Assembly (NCBI GenBank): GCA_964541375.1
Contig: CAZIPT010000089.1
Location: 1 to 7,608, forward strand
Direction of reading: 5' to 3'
Length of the DNA: 7,608 nucleotides
From: JBAXEO01 sp964541375
GTDB lineage: Bacteria; Actinomycetota; Coriobacteriia; Anaerosomatales; JAAXUF01
In this document: positions 5,940 to 7,608 of the stretch, piece after piece
Position numbering within the stretch: the first letter of the stretch is position 1
Layout: each line of letters starts with the position of its first letter
Made by a program: the position numbers and the translations under genes
The notes under the pieces: model-generated
Database searches by the model: none
What the model saw: the letters and a program-made list of their open reading frames with translations, nothing else
What the model was told of the DNA's origin: nothing

Positions 5940-6602
5940 GTGAAGTTCTTTCTGGACACGGCGGACATCGCCGAGATCGAAGAGGCAGCGAGTTGGGGTG
6001 TGCTCTCCGGAGTGACCACCAACCCCACGCTGTACTCGAGGATCGGCGGGACGCTCTCGGGCTTTCACGACCACCTCAAGCGGATCTGCGAGATCGTCGA
6101 TGGCCCGGTGAGCGGCGAGACCGTCGGCCTGACTCGCGATGAGATCGTCCGCGAGGGTGAAGAGCTCGCAGCCATCGCGCCGAACCTCATCGTGAAGGTG
6201 CCGACCATGCCCGAGGGCTTGGCGGCCACCAAGACGCTGTCGGAGCGCGGCATCAAGGTGAACATGACGCTCTGCTTCACGGTGCCGCAGGCGATGCTCG
6301 CCGCGCGCTCCGGCGCGTCGTACATCTCACCGTTCGTCGGCCGGTTCGACGACATCAGCGAGGACGGGATCGCGCAGCTCGCGGACGTGGTCGTGGCTCT
6401 CGGCAACTACGACTTCGGACACAAGGTCGAGGTCATTGCGGCATCGATTCGCTCGGCGAATCACGTCACGCAGGCGGCGCTCATGGGTGCCGACATCGCG
6501 ACGGTGCCGTTCTCGGTACTCAAGAACCTGGTGAAGCATCCGCTCACCGATAGAGGCCTGGAATCGTTCTTGGCCGACTGGGAGAAAGTGAAGAACGCAT
6601 GA
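5940..6602 (+). CDS. tal: Transaldolase, short TalC/FSA-type subfamily
   Basis: Moves a dihydroxyacetone unit between fructose 6-phosphate and erythrose 4-phosphate in the non-oxidative pentose phosphate pathway, through a Schiff base; cytoplasmic. The 220-residue TIM barrel is typical of the short transaldolase/fructose-6-phosphate aldolase group. Seen: FLDTAD at 4-9, GVTTNPT at 24-30, Schiff-base Lys86 in IVKVP, and SPFVGRFDD at 130-138. Two residues argue for true transaldolase rather than F6P aldolase: Glu60 where E. coli FSA has Gln59, and Phe132 where FSA has Tyr131. The start is GTG with a good RBS. It follows pgk2 by 43 nt and its stop overlaps the rho start (ATGA, 6599-6602). A short transaldolase close to rho also occurs in Bacillus, so this pairing is probably old and not tied to cDPG. 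Confidence 0.94.
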   Translation: MKFFLDTADIAEIEEAASWGVLSGVTTNPTLYSRIGGTLSGFHDHLKRICEIVDGPVSGETVGLTRDEIVREGEELAAIAPNLIVKVPTMPEGLAATKTLSERGIKVNMTLCFTVPQAMLAARSGASYISPFVGRFDDISEDGIAQLADVVVALGNYDFGHKVEVIAASIRSANHVTQAALMGADIATVPFSVLKNLVKHPLTDRGLESFLADWEKVKNA

Positions 6603-7608
6603 GCGCACGTCCCCGTAAGCGCGGCCGTCGTGGCGGAAGTGGTGGGCAGCCCCAACAGGAGCAGGCCCCGCAGCCTTCGATAAAGCGCGAAGACCTCGCG
6701 GCCAAGACCGTCGCGGAACTCAGGACCATGGCGACCGAGATCGGTCTGGACACCAAACTCCTGAAGAAGAAGGACGAGATCATCGATGCCGTCCTCGAGG
6801 CCAAGATCAAGTCAGAGGGCTTTGTCGAGATCTCCGGAATCCTCGACGTCCTGCCGGAGGGCTATGGTTTCGTTCGCACCGGCGGTTATCTGCCCGGCGA
6901 CCAAGACGTCTACGTCTCGATGTCCGTGGTCAGACGCAACGAGCTTCGCCGAGGAGACCTCATCCGCGGGCAGGTCCGCCCCCCCAAGGAGTCCGAGAAG
7001 TACCCTGCGCTCCAGCGGCTCGACGCCGTCAACGGTCGCGACCCGGGCGCCTCGAAGGGCCGCCCCAAGTTCGCCGACCTCACACCGATCTACCCCGAAG
7101 AGCGTCTTCGTATGGAACACGGCAAGGACTTCCTGACGGCGAGAACAGTCGACCTGGTGGCCCCCATCGGCAAGGGGCAGCGAGGTCTGATCGTCTCGCC
7201 GCCCAAGGCCGGCAAGACCACCGTCCTCAAGGATATCGCTGCGGCCATCACGGCCAACAACCCCGAGGTCTACCTGATGTGTCTCCTCGTCGATGAGCGG
7301 CCTGAAGAGGTCACGGACATGGAACGTTCCATCCATGGTGAAGTCGTCAGCTCGACCTTCGACATGCCCTCCGAGCAGCACATAGCCGTCGCAGAACTCG
7401 TGATGGAGCGTGCCAAGCGCCTCGTCGAGAGCGGCCGCGACGTGGTGATCCTCCTCGATTCGATCACCAGGCTTGCGCGCGCTTACAACCTCGCTTCGCC
7501 TGCTTCGGGCCGCATCCTGTCAGGCGGCGTCGACTCGGCCGCCCTCTACCCGCCCAAGAAGTTCTTCGGTGCGGCGCGCAACATCGAGTTCGGTGGGTCG
7601 ATGACGAT
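6599..7608 (+). CDS. rho: Transcription termination factor Rho, N-terminal part (3' end outside window)
   Basis: Hexameric RNA helicase/ATPase that ends transcription at Rho-dependent sites. The window holds 336 codons without a stop; a full Rho is about 420 or more. Order: a basic, Gly/Gln-rich tail at 1-30 (RPRKRGRRGG at 4-13), a Rho-N helical domain at about 31-70, the cold-shock-like RNA-binding domain from about 75 to 145 with the RNP1-like EGYGFVR at 87-93, then the RecA-type motor with Walker A PPKAGKTT at 201-208, catalytic Glu233 in DERPEEVT, Walker B aspartate Asp287 (VVILLDSITRLARAYN) and the Q-loop region SGGVDSAALYPPKKFFGAARN around 308-328. The motor is highly conserved; the C-terminal R-loop and arginine finger lie outside. 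The ATG overlaps the tal stop, and no separate RBS stands out beyond GGGAGAAAG (6580-6588). Confidence 0.97.
   Translation, partial: MSARPRKRGRRGGSGGQPQQEQAPQPSIKREDLAAKTVAELRTMATEIGLDTKLLKKKDEIIDAVLEAKIKSEGFVEISGILDVLPEGYGFVRTGGYLPGDQDVYVSMSVVRRNELRRGDLIRGQVRPPKESEKYPALQRLDAVNGRDPGASKGRPKFADLTPIYPEERLRMEHGKDFLTARTVDLVAPIGKGQRGLIVSPPKAGKTTVLKDIAAAITANNPEVYLMCLLVDERPEEVTDMERSIHGEVVSSTFDMPSEQHIAVAELVMERAKRLVESGRDVVILLDSITRLARAYNLASPASGRILSGGVDSAALYPPKKFFGAARNIEFGGSMT

Overview
The window is GC-rich bacterial chromosome, densely packed, with every recognisable gene on the + strand and short gaps, ATGA overlaps and GTG starts. Gene content (hom-thrB, a one-domain SppA, a short transaldolase directly before rho) and codon use (strong preference for C or G in third positions) suggest a high-GC Gram-positive, most likely an Actinomycetota lineage. 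A deep or uncultured group such as Coriobacteriia or relatives would fit, because Rho lacks the very long N-terminal insertion of Streptomyces, Mycobacterium and Micrococcus. This placement is inference, not proof.

Layout. Positions 1-1677 carry the end of a threonine-synthesis operon: the C-terminal part of homoserine dehydrogenase with its ACT domain (hom), then homoserine kinase (thrB) 3 nt downstream. A 133-nt gap (1678-1810) holds a possible sigma-70-type promoter. Positions 1811-5896 carry four genes in a row: a membrane-anchored or lipid-anchored signal peptide peptidase (sppA), a calcineurin-like metallophosphoesterase, a homologue of archaeal cyclic 2,3-diphosphoglycerate synthetase (cpgS) and a homologue of archaeal 2-phosphoglycerate kinase (pgk2). 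The last three are joined by 4-nt ATGA overlaps. After 43 nt come a transaldolase (tal) and, again by ATGA overlap, the transcription termination factor rho, which runs off the end of the window.

The noteworthy system is the trio at 2806-5896. 2-phosphoglycerate kinase makes 2,3-diphosphoglycerate from the glycolytic intermediate 2-phosphoglycerate, and cDPG synthetase closes it into the cyclic pyrophosphate cDPG, each using ATP. cDPG is known as an abundant solute and thermoprotectant of some thermophilic methanogens. Here both enzymes sit side by side in a bacterial chromosome with catalytic P-loops intact, co-translated with a phosphoesterase that retains all its metal ligands. The testable proposal is a bacterial cDPG synthesis-and-turnover operon in which the metallophosphoesterase is the cDPG (or DPG) hydrolase. 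No gap exceeds 300 nt, and I see no RNA gene, mobile element, CRISPR array or long repeat.
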